Assembly (NCBI GenBank): GCA_965224595.1
Contig: OZ245058.1
Span: 2,790,001-2,854,000 of the forward strand
Reading direction: 5' to 3'
Length of the DNA stretch: 64,000 nucleotides
DNA from: Aliivibrio_A sp016764915
GTDB taxonomy: Bacteria > Pseudomonadota > Gammaproteobacteria > Enterobacterales > Vibrionaceae
Positions 46,809-55,688 of this stretch are shown here, one piece after another. The stretch's first letter is position 1. Each line of letters starts with the position of its first letter. Both the position numbers and the translations under genes were made by a program. Below the pieces are notes generated by a model. The model ran no database searches. It saw only the letters and a list, made by a program, of their open reading frames with translations, and was not told where the DNA came from.

Positions 46809-47060
46809 TGTGGATAAGTATGGATCTAAACGGTGATTAACCTATAGTTATGCACTGAATAAGATCCTTCACTCCAAGCCCTTGTGCATAAGTACCCTTT
46901 TTGATCCCAGCTATTACCCAAGAAGATCATAGCTAAGTAACAACAAACGATCCGATCCAAAGTGATGATCTTAATGATCATTTACCGCTTACCCACAAGA
47001 TCGTGCGATCCTAATAATAGATCTAATAAAAGATCTCTTTAAAAAGATCTTATATATATT
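46809..47060. other. oriC: Chromosomal replication origin oriC
   Basis: Thirteen GATC sites lie between 46823 and 47049. DnaA-box-like sequences are TGTGGATAA (46809-46817, R4-like), TTATGCACT (46848), TGTGCATAA (46883-46891, R2-like), TTACCCAAG (46914) and TTACCCACA (46989-46997, R1-like). The unwinding element on the mnmG side is three AT-rich repeats each starting GATCT (47020, 47032, 47046), then TATATATATT. From the R1 box onward the order matches the reverse complement of E. coli oriC. It lies between mioC and mnmG, as in E. coli and vibrio chromosome I. Confidence 0.95.
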
Positions 47061-47092
47061 AAGTGAACGACTATTTTGGAAAAACATAACAT

Positions 47093-47121
47093 TTCGCAAT
47101 TTTGCAGAATCAAGGTAAAAT
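47093..47121 (+). promoter_or_regulatory. Promoter of mnmG
   Basis: TTCGCA (47093-47098) and TAAAAT (47116-47121) are 17 bp apart, just beyond the oriC unwinding element. Transcription away from oriC here is known in E. coli to aid initiation. Confidence 0.6.
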
Positions 47122-47174
47122 GCTCGACCTTAAAATAACCCATATCCACCTATGAAAAACACCTGAGGTTGTCC

Positions 47175-49061
47175 ATGTTTTATCAAGAAAAATTTGATGT
47201 CATTGTTGTCGGCGGCGGCCATGCTGGCACAGAAGCTGCGTTATCTGCAGCAAGAACAGGACAGAAGACCCTGCTGCTCACTCACAATATCGATACATTG
47301 GGCCAAATGTCATGCAATCCAGCCATAGGTGGTATTGGAAAAGGTCATCTTGTCAAAGAAGTGGATGCATTAGGTGGATTAATGGCTCACGCAATTGACA
47401 AAGCAGGTATTCAATTTCGTACACTTAACGCTTCAAAAGGGCCTGCGGTAAGAGCAACTCGCGCCCAAGCAGATCGAGTAATTTACAAAGCTGCGATAAG
47501 AGAAAAGCTAGAAAATCAACCTAATCTAACTCTGTTCCAACAATCGGTTGATGATCTGATCATTGAGAACGATCAAGCGGTGGGCGTTGTCACACAAATG
47601 GGATTAAAGTTCCATGCTCGATCCGTTGTATTGACCGTAGGGACATTTTTAGGTGGTAAAATCCATATTGGTTTAGAAAATTACTCAGGTGGAAGAAGCG
47701 GTGATACTTCATCGATTGCTCTGGCTGAGCGATTACGAGATATGCCATTTAGAGTTGATAGACTAAAAACAGGAACGCCCCCTCGAATTGATGCACGTAC
47801 CGTTGATTTTAGTCTATTAGAAACTCAGCATGGTGATAATCCAACGCCTGTATTTTCTTTCTTAGGCAACAGAACAGAGCATCCTACGCAAATCCCATGC
47901 TACATCACACATACCAATGAACAGACACATGACATTATTCGTCAGAATTTAGATCGAAGCCCAATGTATTCAGGGGTGATTGAAGGTATTGGACCAAGAT
48001 ATTGTCCATCGATTGAAGATAAAGTGATGCGTTTTGCCGATAAAAACAGTCATCAAATTTTTGTAGAACCAGAGGGGCTTACGACTCATGAGCTTTACCC
48101 AAATGGCATTTCGACTAGCTTACCTTTTGATGTACAAATTAAAATAGTTCAATCAATGAAAGGATTTGAACAAGCACATATTGTACGACCGGGTTATGCG
48201 ATTGAGTATGATTTCTTTAATCCACAAGATCTTAAACAGACGTACGAAACTAAATTTATTAAAGGCCTGTTCTTTGCTGGACAGATCAATGGTACCACCG
48301 GATACGAAGAAGCTGCTGCTCAAGGTTTAATGGCTGGACTGAATGCAAGTTTATATTCACAAGGCAAAGAAGGTTGGAGCCCGCGTCGCGATCAAGCGTA
48401 CATGGGGGTATTGATCGATGATCTTTCTACTTTAGGAACCACTGAACCTTATCGCATGTTTACTTCACGCGCTGAATACCGGCTGTTATTACGTGAAGAT
48501 AATGCCGATATCCGTTTGACTGAGAAGGGGCGTGAACTGGGCTTGGTAAGTGATATTCGTTGGCAGCGATTTAATGAGAAGATGGAAAATATAACTCAAG
48601 AACGCCAGCGACTGAAAGATATTTGGATCAATCCAAGATCGGAGCAGGTCGATCAACTGAATAAGATCTTAAAGACACCTTTAGCCCGAGAAGCGAATGG
48701 AGAAGATCTGATCCGTCGCCCTGAAGTTAATTATACACAGCTTGTTAATGTTGAAGGTTTTGGGCCAGAACATACTGATAAACAAGCTACTGAGCAAGTT
48801 GAAATTCAAGTAAAATATGATGGTTACATCCAGCGGCAGAAAGATGAAATTGAAAAATCACTTCGTCATGAAAATACCAAACTTCCTGTTGAACTTGATT
48901 ATCAACAGATGAAAGGGCTATCAAACGAGGTGATAGCAAAGTTAAATGATAGTAAACCCGAAACCGTTGCTATTGCATCACGTATATCAGGCATCACCCC
49001 AGCAGCTATCTCTATTATATTGGTTTATTTAAAAAAACACGGCATGTTAAAAAAAGGGTAA
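47175..49061 (+). CDS. mnmG: tRNA modification FAD enzyme MnmG (GidA)
   Basis: A 628-residue FAD- and NADH-dependent partner of MnmE in wobble-uridine modification. The dinucleotide fold reads DVIVVGGGHAGTEAALSAAR, followed by NIDTLGQMSCNPAIGGIGKG, RLKTGTPPRIDARTVDFS and GQINGTTGYEEAAAQGLMAG; the C-terminal helical domain ends in AAISIILVYLKKHGML. The frame opens at a TTG (47169); the ATG at 47175 has TGAGG upstream and gives the family start MFYxxxFDVI. It leads the mnmG-rsmG-parA-parB run. Confidence 0.97.
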   Translation: MFYQEKFDVIVVGGGHAGTEAALSAARTGQKTLLLTHNIDTLGQMSCNPAIGGIGKGHLVKEVDALGGLMAHAIDKAGIQFRTLNASKGPAVRATRAQADRVIYKAAIREKLENQPNLTLFQQSVDDLIIENDQAVGVVTQMGLKFHARSVVLTVGTFLGGKIHIGLENYSGGRSGDTSSIALAERLRDMPFRVDRLKTGTPPRIDARTVDFSLLETQHGDNPTPVFSFLGNRTEHPTQIPCYITHTNEQTHDIIRQNLDRSPMYSGVIEGIGPRYCPSIEDKVMRFADKNSHQIFVEPEGLTTHELYPNGISTSLPFDVQIKIVQSMKGFEQAHIVRPGYAIEYDFFNPQDLKQTYETKFIKGLFFAGQINGTTGYEEAAAQGLMAGLNASLYSQGKEGWSPRRDQAYMGVLIDDLSTLGTTEPYRMFTSRAEYRLLLREDNADIRLTEKGRELGLVSDIRWQRFNEKMENITQERQRLKDIWINPRSEQVDQLNKILKTPLAREANGEDLIRRPEVNYTQLVNVEGFGPEHTDKQATEQVEIQVKYDGYIQRQKDEIEKSLRHENTKLPVELDYQQMKGLSNEVIAKLNDSKPETVAIASRISGITPAAISIILVYLKKHGMLKKG

Positions 49062-49065
49062 AGCA

Positions 49066-49701
49066 GTGAGTGAATTAAAACAGAAATTGAATCAGCTGAT
49101 TGCTCAAAGTATATTATCGGTTACTGAGCAGCAAAAAGATCAATTGATCGGTTATGTTGAATTGCTTTATAAGTGGAATAAAGCGTATAACTTAACGTCA
49201 GTCAGAGTACCGAGTGAAATGCTGGTTAAGCATATTATGGACAGTATTGTTGTCAGTCCTCATTTAGATGGCGACAGTATGATAGATGTAGGTACCGGTC
49301 CAGGACTTCCTGGTATTCCATTAGCCATTATGAACCCTGATAAATCGTTTACACTGCTTGATAGTCTTGGCAAACGAATTCGATTTATTAAGCAAGTGGT
49401 TCATGAACTTCACATTTCTAATGTGACTGCGGTTCAAAGCAGAGTGGAAGATTTTCAACCAGAAGAGAAGTTCGATATTGTATTAAGTCGCGCTTTTGCT
49501 TCAATGGCCGATATGGTTAACTGGTGCCATCATTTACCTAAAGAGCAAAGTGGTCATTTTTTAGCGTTGAAAGGGCTTTATCCAACAGATGAAATATCAT
49601 TATTACCAGAATGGTGTTCTGTGACAGACATCAAAGCTTTGAATGTTCCTGAGTTAGAAGGTGAGCGTCATCTAGTAATCTTATCTCGAACTAATAAATA
49701 G
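49066..49701 (+). CDS. rsmG: 16S rRNA m7G527 methyltransferase RsmG
   Basis: A 211-residue SAM-dependent methyltransferase. LYKWNKAYNLTSVR is the family N-terminal motif, DVGTGPGLPGIPLAI the SAM-binding loop, and LLDSLGKRIRFI and LSRAFASMADMVNWC follow. It methylates G527 of 16S rRNA; loss gives low-level streptomycin resistance in other bacteria. The start is GTG (49066), four bases after the mnmG stop codon. Confidence 0.96.
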   Translation: MSELKQKLNQLIAQSILSVTEQQKDQLIGYVELLYKWNKAYNLTSVRVPSEMLVKHIMDSIVVSPHLDGDSMIDVGTGPGLPGIPLAIMNPDKSFTLLDSLGKRIRFIKQVVHELHISNVTAVQSRVEDFQPEEKFDIVLSRAFASMADMVNWCHHLPKEQSGHFLALKGLYPTDEISLLPEWCSVTDIKALNVPELEGERHLVILSRTNK

Positions 49702-49712
49702 GTGAGGTCTTC

Positions 49713-50516
49713 GTGGGCAAAATAATATCCATAGCAAATCAGAAAGGCGGTGTTGGTAAAACAACTACTTGCGTTAATTTGGCCGCTTCTTTAGCGGCGA
49801 CACAACGCAAAGTACTGGTGATTGATTTAGATCCTCAAGGCAATGCAACGATGGCCAGTGGAGTTGATAAATATCAAGTGGATGCAACGGCTTACGACCT
49901 TTTGGTTGAAGAAGTACCCTTCGAGCAAGTCGTTGTTAAAAAAACGTCGGGAGGTTATGATTTAATTTCAGCCAATGGTGATGTAACTGCTGCTGAGATT
50001 AAATTGATGGAAGTATTTGCACGTGAAATTCGATTGAGAACGGCATTGGCACCAGTTCGTGAAAAATATGATTTCATCTTTATAGATTGCCCACCAGCAC
50101 TGAACCTGCTTACAATCAATGCAATGGCTGCCTCTGACTCTGTATTAGTTCCAATGCAGTGTGAATATTTTGCACTAGAAGGGTTGACTGCATTAATGGA
50201 TACCATCAGTAAGTTATCAGCAGTGGTTAATGCTGATCTTAAAATTGAAGGTTTACTACGCACTATGTTTGATCCGAGAAATCGTCTTTCTAATGAAGTT
50301 TCAGATCAGTTAAAAAAACACTTTGGTGAAAAAGTATATCGAACGGTGATCCCTCGCAATGTACGTTTAGCGGAGGCACCAAGTCATGGTCTTCCTGCTA
50401 TGTATTACGATAAACACTCAGCAGGTGCTAAAGCATACCTCGCGCTGGCTGGAGAAATAATCCGTCGCAGTGAAATAGAAGCGAATAATGTATCTAGTGA
50501 AAAAATAGAGGCCTAA
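49713..50516 (+). CDS. parA: Chromosome partitioning ATPase ParA (Soj)
   Basis: A 267-residue deviant Walker ATPase. The P-loop is ISIANQKGGVGKTTTCVNLA near the N-terminus, with IDLDPQGNATMASG and IFIDCPPALNLL as the later nucleotide motifs. It uses ParB-stimulated ATP hydrolysis to move the parS region of the chromosome. There is no N-terminal DNA-binding extension, so it is the chromosomal Soj type rather than a plasmid-type ParA. The start is GTG after GGTGAGG. Confidence 0.96.
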   Translation: MGKIISIANQKGGVGKTTTCVNLAASLAATQRKVLVIDLDPQGNATMASGVDKYQVDATAYDLLVEEVPFEQVVVKKTSGGYDLISANGDVTAAEIKLMEVFAREIRLRTALAPVREKYDFIFIDCPPALNLLTINAMAASDSVLVPMQCEYFALEGLTALMDTISKLSAVVNADLKIEGLLRTMFDPRNRLSNEVSDQLKKHFGEKVYRTVIPRNVRLAEAPSHGLPAMYYDKHSAGAKAYLALAGEIIRRSEIEANNVSSEKIEA

Positions 50517-50520
50517 GATA

Positions 50521-51414
50521 ATGAGTAAACGTGGCTTAGGTAAAGGACTCGATGCACTACTTGCAACAAGCTCTCTTGCCAGAGAAAAACAGCAGGTAGC
50601 GGTCAACAGTCAGGCACTATCATCAGATTCTAATTTAGTTGATTTATCAATTAATCAGCTGCAGCCTGGGCTGTATCAGCCTAGAAAAACGATGGATTCA
50701 GAAGCTCTTGATGAGCTTGCTGCCTCTATCAGTTCACAAGGTATTATTCAACCTATCGTTGTTCGTTCCGTTGCTGATGGACGTTACGAAATCATTGCCG
50801 GAGAGCGCCGCTGGAGAGCATCACGTAAAGCGGGATTAAAAGTTGTTCCTTGTATTGTTAAAGTGGTTGAGGATCGTGCTGCCATCGCGATGGCGTTAAT
50901 TGAAAATATTCAGCGTGAAGATCTTAATGCTATTGAAGAGGCTCAAGCACTCGAAAAACTACAAGAAGAATTTGAACTAACGCATTTACAAGTTGCCGAA
51001 ATAGTGGGTAAATCAAGAACAACTATTTCTAACCTATTACGTTTAAATCAGTTAGAACAGCCTGTAAAAAAGATGGTCGAACGTAAAGATATTGAAATGG
51101 GACACGCACGTGCACTGTTAGCGTTAAGTGGTGAGATGCAATGTGAAGCGTCAGAAATAGTTGCTAACAAAAAGCTTAATGTTAGAGAAACTGAGAAATT
51201 AGTTAAGAAAATGTTAATGCCCGAAGGGGATAAGCCAGTAAAAACGATAGACAACGATGCACAAGCAATGTCTATGTTATTGTCTAAAAAACTCGGAACT
51301 GAGGTTTCTATATCACGCACAGTGAATGGAAAAGGAAAACTCACAATTTGTTTTGATGAATCTCACAAATTGCAGCAAATTCTTGCTGTATTTGACGAAA
51401 AATTAAACTCTTAG
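50521..51414 (+). CDS. parB: Chromosome partitioning protein ParB (Spo0J)
   Basis: A 297-residue CTP-dependent DNA clamp. It begins SKRGLGKGLDALLA. The N-terminal CTPase domain has LQPGLYQPRK, GIIQPIVVR and the GERRWRASRKAGL motif, and the helix-turn-helix that reads parS is LTHLQVAEIVGKSRTTISN. The C-terminal dimerisation domain includes KGKLTICFDE. It starts four bases after parA. Three matching parS sites lie in this window at 5.2, 8.9 and 22.2 kb. Confidence 0.97.
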   Translation: MSKRGLGKGLDALLATSSLAREKQQVAVNSQALSSDSNLVDLSINQLQPGLYQPRKTMDSEALDELAASISSQGIIQPIVVRSVADGRYEIIAGERRWRASRKAGLKVVPCIVKVVEDRAAIAMALIENIQREDLNAIEEAQALEKLQEEFELTHLQVAEIVGKSRTTISNLLRLNQLEQPVKKMVERKDIEMGHARALLALSGEMQCEASEIVANKKLNVRETEKLVKKMLMPEGDKPVKTIDNDAQAMSMLLSKKLGTEVSISRTVNGKGKLTICFDESHKLQQILAVFDEKLNS

Positions 51415-51500
51415 TCTAATAAAATAGCCAAAATTCAGCTTTAAACTGATAATAGCTCAATTAATTAGACTTAGAGCATTGAATTGTAGATTCTGCATTG

Positions 51501-51528
51501 TTGTAAAAAGCAATGGTGAATGTATAAT
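51501..51528 (+). promoter_or_regulatory. Promoter of the ATP synthase operon
   Basis: TTGTAA (51501-51506) and TATAAT (51523-51528) are 16 bp apart, 28 bp before the atpI ATG. It falls inside the upstream extension of the atpI reading frame, which argues for the shorter atpI start. Confidence 0.7.
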
Positions 51529-51556
51529 CCGTGTGTTGGTAAAGGGAATGTTGCTG

Positions 51557-51931
51557 ATGTTGAACAATAGTTGGGCAAAAGGGTCGTTTGTTGCCTTTTT
51601 ATGTCAAATCATTATTGTGATTGTTTTTGCGATGTTCCTTTATCATACTCGAGGTGAGATAGCTGGTATTTCAGCTATTTTGGGGGGGCTAGTTTATTGT
51701 GGGCCAACGTTGTTAGCGAACTTATTTATGAGTAAATCTAGCGATAATTTAGCCACAGCCGTTGTTGCAAAAGCGTATTTAGGCACCATCTATAAGATGG
51801 CTGTTTCCATCTGTTTATTTATCTATATTTTCAAATATATATCAATAAATATAGCTATATTCTTAGCTGCTTATGTAATAGCACTACTCACACAATATGC
51901 TACGTCATATGTTTTTCTTAATCGTAACTAG
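51557..51931 (+). CDS. atpI: ATP synthase protein I
   Basis: A 124-residue membrane protein with four predicted helices (about 8-26, 33-52, 72-90, 96-115). It is a non-stoichiometric accessory factor linked to c-ring assembly and Mg2+ handling in other bacteria. AISAILGGLVYCGPTLLANL fits the AtpI conserved region AISGGLAVFLPN. The frame is open from 51479, but the ATG at 51557 has AAAGGGA upstream and lies after the predicted transcription start. It is the first gene of atpIBEFHAGDC. Confidence 0.85.
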   Translation: MLNNSWAKGSFVAFLCQIIIVIVFAMFLYHTRGEIAGISAILGGLVYCGPTLLANLFMSKSSDNLATAVVAKAYLGTIYKMAVSICLFIYIFKYISINIAIFLAAYVIALLTQYATSYVFLNRN

Positions 51932-51943
51932 ACAGGATATCTA

Positions 51944-52723
51944 ATGGCTGGTTCAGGTGAAGCTCTGACTGCTCAGGAATACATTGCACACCACCTTACA
52001 TTTTTAAGCTCTGGAGAAGGGTTTTGGAGTCTTAATATAGATTCTATGATCTTCTCTGTGCTTATAGGTGCTGGTATGCTTTGTTTTTTCCGTCGTGTTG
52101 CTGTAAAAGCAACCGTAGGAGTACCAGGCAAGCTTCAGTGCTTTGTCGAGATGATTGTTGAATTTGTCGATGGAACCATAAAAGATATTTTCAATGGAAA
52201 AAATGCATTAATTGCTCCATTAGCGTTAACCGTTTTCGGATGGGTTTTTCTAATGAACTTAATGGATTTGATTCCGGTTGATTTTCTGCCTCATACTGCT
52301 CAAGTTCTTGGTGTACCTTATCTCCGTGTCGTACCTACTGCAGACGTTAACATTACAATGTCAATGGCGTTAGGTGTGTTCTTTTTGATTCTGTTTTACA
52401 GCATCAAAATTAAGGGAGTGAAAGGATTTGTTAAAGAGTTGACATTACAACCATTCAATCATTGGGCGTTTATCCCAGTTAATTTGATTTTGGAAGGTGT
52501 AACTTTAATCGCAAAACCTGTTTCTTTAGGTCTCCGATTATTTGGGAATATGTACGCAGGTGAGTTGATATTTATTTTGATCGCAGGGTTATTACCTTGG
52601 TGGTCTCAATGGTTATTATCAGTTCCTTGGGCTATTTTTCATATTTTAATCATCACGTTACAAGCATTTATCTTTATGGTGTTGACAATAGTTTATCTGT
52701 CACAAGCATCAGAAGATCATTAA
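51944..52723 (+). CDS. atpB: ATP synthase F0 subunit a
   Basis: A 259-residue membrane subunit that forms the proton half-channels against the c-ring. The essential arginine is in LGLRLFGNMYAGELIFILIA (the R of GLRLFGN), and LMDLIPVDFLPH and LQAFIFMVLTIVYLSQA are family segments. PAEDVN/PTADVNITMSMALG before helix 4 is typical. It starts 12 bp after atpI. Confidence 0.96.
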   Translation: MAGSGEALTAQEYIAHHLTFLSSGEGFWSLNIDSMIFSVLIGAGMLCFFRRVAVKATVGVPGKLQCFVEMIVEFVDGTIKDIFNGKNALIAPLALTVFGWVFLMNLMDLIPVDFLPHTAQVLGVPYLRVVPTADVNITMSMALGVFFLILFYSIKIKGVKGFVKELTLQPFNHWAFIPVNLILEGVTLIAKPVSLGLRLFGNMYAGELIFILIAGLLPWWSQWLLSVPWAIFHILIITLQAFIFMVLTIVYLSQASEDH

Positions 52724-52770
52724 TTGTTCTTTTTTAACAATAATAATTTAGTTAGAACTTGGAGTTATAC

Positions 52771-53013
52771 ATGGAAAACTTAAACATGGATTTGCTGTAC
52801 ATTGCAGCAGCTATCATGATGGGCTTGGCTTCGATCGGTGCGGCAATTGGTATTGGCATGCTAGGTGGTAAATTTCTTGAAGGCGCAGCTCGCCAACCAG
52901 ATTTGATCCCTCTACTTCGTACTCAGTTCTTTATCGTTATGGGTCTAGTCGATGCGATCCCTATGATCGCTGTTGGTCTAGGTCTTTACATTATGTTTGC
53001 GGTCGCCGGATAA
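52771..53013 (+). CDS. atpE: ATP synthase F0 subunit c
   Basis: An 80-residue proteolipid hairpin, nearly identical to E. coli subunit c. Helix 1 carries GLASIGAAIGIGMLGG, the polar loop is ARQPDLI, and helix 2 has the proton-carrying aspartate in VMGLVDAIPMI (Asp near 61). There is no sodium-type Q/ES ligand pattern, so the ring is proton-driven. The frame opens at TTG (52759); the ATG at 52771 gives the family start and has GGAG upstream. Confidence 0.97.
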   Translation: MENLNMDLLYIAAAIMMGLASIGAAIGIGMLGGKFLEGAARQPDLIPLLRTQFFIVMGLVDAIPMIAVGLGLYIMFAVAG

Positions 53014-53066
53014 TTAATTATCTTTTTCGGTATTTTTTCTAACTTGCAAACATAGGAGAGTATGCG

Positions 53067-53537
53067 GTGAATATAAACGCAACTCTGCTGGGTCAGGCAA
53101 TCGCCTTTGTACTATTTGTTTGGTTCTGCATGAAATATGTATGGCCACCACTTATTGCTGCGATTGAAGAACGTCAGAAAAATATAGCTGACGGTTTAGC
53201 TGCTGCGGATCGCGCTGCTAAAGACTTGAGCCTAGCGCAAGCAAATGCCTCAGATAAATTGAAAGAGGCAAAACGTACTGCAACCGAGATCATTGACCAA
53301 GCGAATATACGTAAGAATAAAATTTTGGATGAAGCCCGTGAGGAAGCGCTTGTTGAGCGTCAAAATATCCTTACTCAAGGTGAAGCTGAAATTGAATCTG
53401 AACGTAATCGTGCACGTGATGAACTGCGTAAACAGGTTGCAACTCTGGCCGTGATGGGTGCCGAGAAAATCTTAGAGCGTTCTATTGATGAACAAGCTCA
53501 TAGAGATATTCTTGATAGCATCACTGCTAAATTATAA
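53067..53537 (+). CDS. atpF: ATP synthase F0 subunit b
   Basis: A 156-residue stator subunit, same length as in E. coli. One N-terminal membrane helix (GQAIAFVLFVWFCMKYVWPP) is followed by a long charged helix, from EERQKNIADGLAAADRAAKD on, that dimerises and reaches the top of F1. The start is GTG (53067), preceded by AGGAGAG; the nearby ATG at 53062 is out of frame. Confidence 0.97.
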   Translation: MNINATLLGQAIAFVLFVWFCMKYVWPPLIAAIEERQKNIADGLAAADRAAKDLSLAQANASDKLKEAKRTATEIIDQANIRKNKILDEAREEALVERQNILTQGEAEIESERNRARDELRKQVATLAVMGAEKILERSIDEQAHRDILDSITAKL

Positions 53538-53553
53538 GTAGAGGGGGCAGCAT

Positions 53554-54087
53554 ATGTCGGAAATGACAACAATCGCACGCCCCTACGCTAAAGCAGCTTT
53601 TGACTTTGCTGTTGAGAAGGGTGAGTTGGCCAAATGGGGCCAAATGCTTACTTTTACTGCCGAAGTAGCAAACAATGATGATATGAAAGCACTAATGAGC
53701 GGTGCTGTTTCAGCTTCTCAATTAGCTGAAATTTTTTCTTCTGTTTGTGAAGAGCAACTCAACGAATTTGGCCAAAACTTTATTAAAGTAATGGCTGAAA
53801 ATGGACGCCTAAAAGCATTACCAAGTGTGTTAGATCTTTTTCTAACATTGCAAGCTGAGTATGAAAAAGTAATTGATGTAGATATAACTTCTGCAATCGC
53901 ACTTTCAGAAAAGCAACTTGCTGACATTGGTACAAAACTTGAAGCGCGTCTAGAACGTAAAGTTAAGCTGAATTGCAGTGTAGATGAGACTCTACTTGGT
54001 GGGGTCGTTATACGAGCCGGAGATTTAGTCATCGATAACTCAGCACGTACTAGTATACGTAGACTGGGCGATGCATTGCAGTCTTGA
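53554..54087 (+). CDS. atpH: ATP synthase F1 subunit delta
   Basis: A 177-residue stator subunit that joins the b dimer to the alpha subunits. It begins EMTTIARPYAKAAFDFAVEK, and the C-terminal domain ends in LGGVVIRAGDLVIDNSARTS and IRRLGDAL, the family signature. Length matches E. coli (177). Its ATG follows AGAGGGGGCAGC. Confidence 0.96.
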   Translation: MSEMTTIARPYAKAAFDFAVEKGELAKWGQMLTFTAEVANNDDMKALMSGAVSASQLAEIFSSVCEEQLNEFGQNFIKVMAENGRLKALPSVLDLFLTLQAEYEKVIDVDITSAIALSEKQLADIGTKLEARLERKVKLNCSVDETLLGGVVIRAGDLVIDNSARTSIRRLGDALQS

Positions 54088-54101
54088 TTGGAGCATGCAA
54101 A

Positions 54102-55643
54102 ATGCAACTTAATTCCACGGAAATTAGTGATCTGATCAAACAACGTATTGAGAAATTCAACGTTGTTAGTGAAGCTCGCAACGAAGGTACTATCGTATCT
54201 GTAAGCGATGGTATTATTCGAATTCATGGCCTTGCTGATGTTATGCAAGGCGAAATGATTGAACTACCAGGTGGCCGTTTTGCACTTGCACTTAACCTTG
54301 AGCGTGACTCAGTTGGTGCAGTTGTAATGGGTCCATATGTCGACCTTCAGGAAGGCATGAAAGTAACAGGTACTGGTCGTATTCTTGAAGTGCCAGTAGG
54401 CCCAGAAATGCTTGGTCGTGTTGTAAATACACTCGGTCAGCCAATTGATGGTAAAGGTCCTATTGACACTAAAATCACTTCTCCTATCGAAGTGATTGCA
54501 CCAGGTGTTATTGAGCGTAAATCGGTTGATCAACCTGTTCAAACTGGTTATAAGTCAGTTGATTCCATGATCCCTATTGGTCGTGGTCAGCGTGAACTTA
54601 TCATCGGAGACCGTCAAACTGGTAAAACAGCGTTGGCACTTGATGCAATTATCAACCAGAAAAATTCTGGTATTTACTCTATCTACGTAGCGATTGGCCA
54701 AAAGGCATCAACAATTTCTAACGTAGTTCGCAAACTAGAAGAGCATGGAGCGCTAGCTAACACGATTGTTGTTGTTGCGTCTGCCTCTGAGTCTGCAGCA
54801 CTGCAATATTTAGCGCCTTATGCTGGTTGCGCAATGGGTGAATACTTTCGTGACCGCGGTGAAGATGCATTGATCGTTTATGATGATCTGTCTAAGCAAG
54901 CAGTAGCGTATCGTCAGATTTCCTTACTACTTAGGCGTCCACCAGGACGTGAAGCTTACCCTGGAGACGTATTCTATCTTCACGCTCGTCTACTTGAGCG
55001 TGCTGCTCGTGTAAGCGTAGCGTATGTAGAAAAGTTCACAAATGGTGAGGTTAAAGGTAAAACCGGTTCTTTAACGGCTCTACCTATTATAGAAACTCAA
55101 GCAGGTGATGTCTCTGCGTTTGTACCTACAAACGTAATTTCGATTACCGATGGCCAGATCTTCCTACAAACAGAACTGTTTAATGCTGGCGTACGTCCAG
55201 CTGTTGATCCAGGTATTTCTGTTTCTCGTGTAGGTGGTGCGGCGCAAACAAAAATAATTAAGAAACTGTCTGGTGGTATTCGTACTGCTCTTGCACAGTA
55301 CCGTGAATTGGCAGCATTTGCTCAGTTCTCTTCGGATCTTGATGAAGCAACGAAGAAGCAGTTAGACCACGGTCAGAAAGTTACCGAACTTATGAAGCAA
55401 AAGCAGTACGCACCAATGTCTGTTTTTGATCAAGCTATGGTTCTTTTTGCCGCTGAAAAAGGTTATTTAGGTGATATTGAGCTTAAAAAACTGGCTGATT
55501 TTGAAGATGCATTGCTGTCGTTTGCTCGAGGTCAACACGCCGATCTTGTTACTAAGATTAATGAAACGGGTGCTTACGATAAAGATATCGAAGGTCAGCT
55601 TACTAAGCTGATTGATGATTTCAAAGCAACTCAGACCTGGTAA
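54102..55643 (+). CDS. atpA: ATP synthase F1 subunit alpha
   Basis: A 513-residue non-catalytic nucleotide-binding subunit, exactly the E. coli length. The P-loop is GDRQTGKTALALDA near residue 170, preceded by DSMIPIGRGQRELIIG, and the arginine finger region is in VDPGISVSRVGGAAQ. The frame opens at TTG (54084) inside the atpH end, but the ATG at 54102 has TTGGAG upstream and gives MQLNSTEISDLIKQRIEKF, the family start. Confidence 0.98.
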   Translation: MQLNSTEISDLIKQRIEKFNVVSEARNEGTIVSVSDGIIRIHGLADVMQGEMIELPGGRFALALNLERDSVGAVVMGPYVDLQEGMKVTGTGRILEVPVGPEMLGRVVNTLGQPIDGKGPIDTKITSPIEVIAPGVIERKSVDQPVQTGYKSVDSMIPIGRGQRELIIGDRQTGKTALALDAIINQKNSGIYSIYVAIGQKASTISNVVRKLEEHGALANTIVVVASASESAALQYLAPYAGCAMGEYFRDRGEDALIVYDDLSKQAVAYRQISLLLRRPPGREAYPGDVFYLHARLLERAARVSVAYVEKFTNGEVKGKTGSLTALPIIETQAGDVSAFVPTNVISITDGQIFLQTELFNAGVRPAVDPGISVSRVGGAAQTKIIKKLSGGIRTALAQYRELAAFAQFSSDLDEATKKQLDHGQKVTELMKQKQYAPMSVFDQAMVLFAAEKGYLGDIELKKLADFEDALLSFARGQHADLVTKINETGAYDKDIEGQLTKLIDDFKATQTW

Positions 55644-55688
55644 TTCGTTGGTGGCCTTAAAAGGTCACCGATAAGACGGAGAGTAACG

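Noticed and set aside
53718..54248. 176-codon frame antisense to atpH/atpA
   Set aside because: Fully inside two certain genes of a highly expressed operon and with no start signals.
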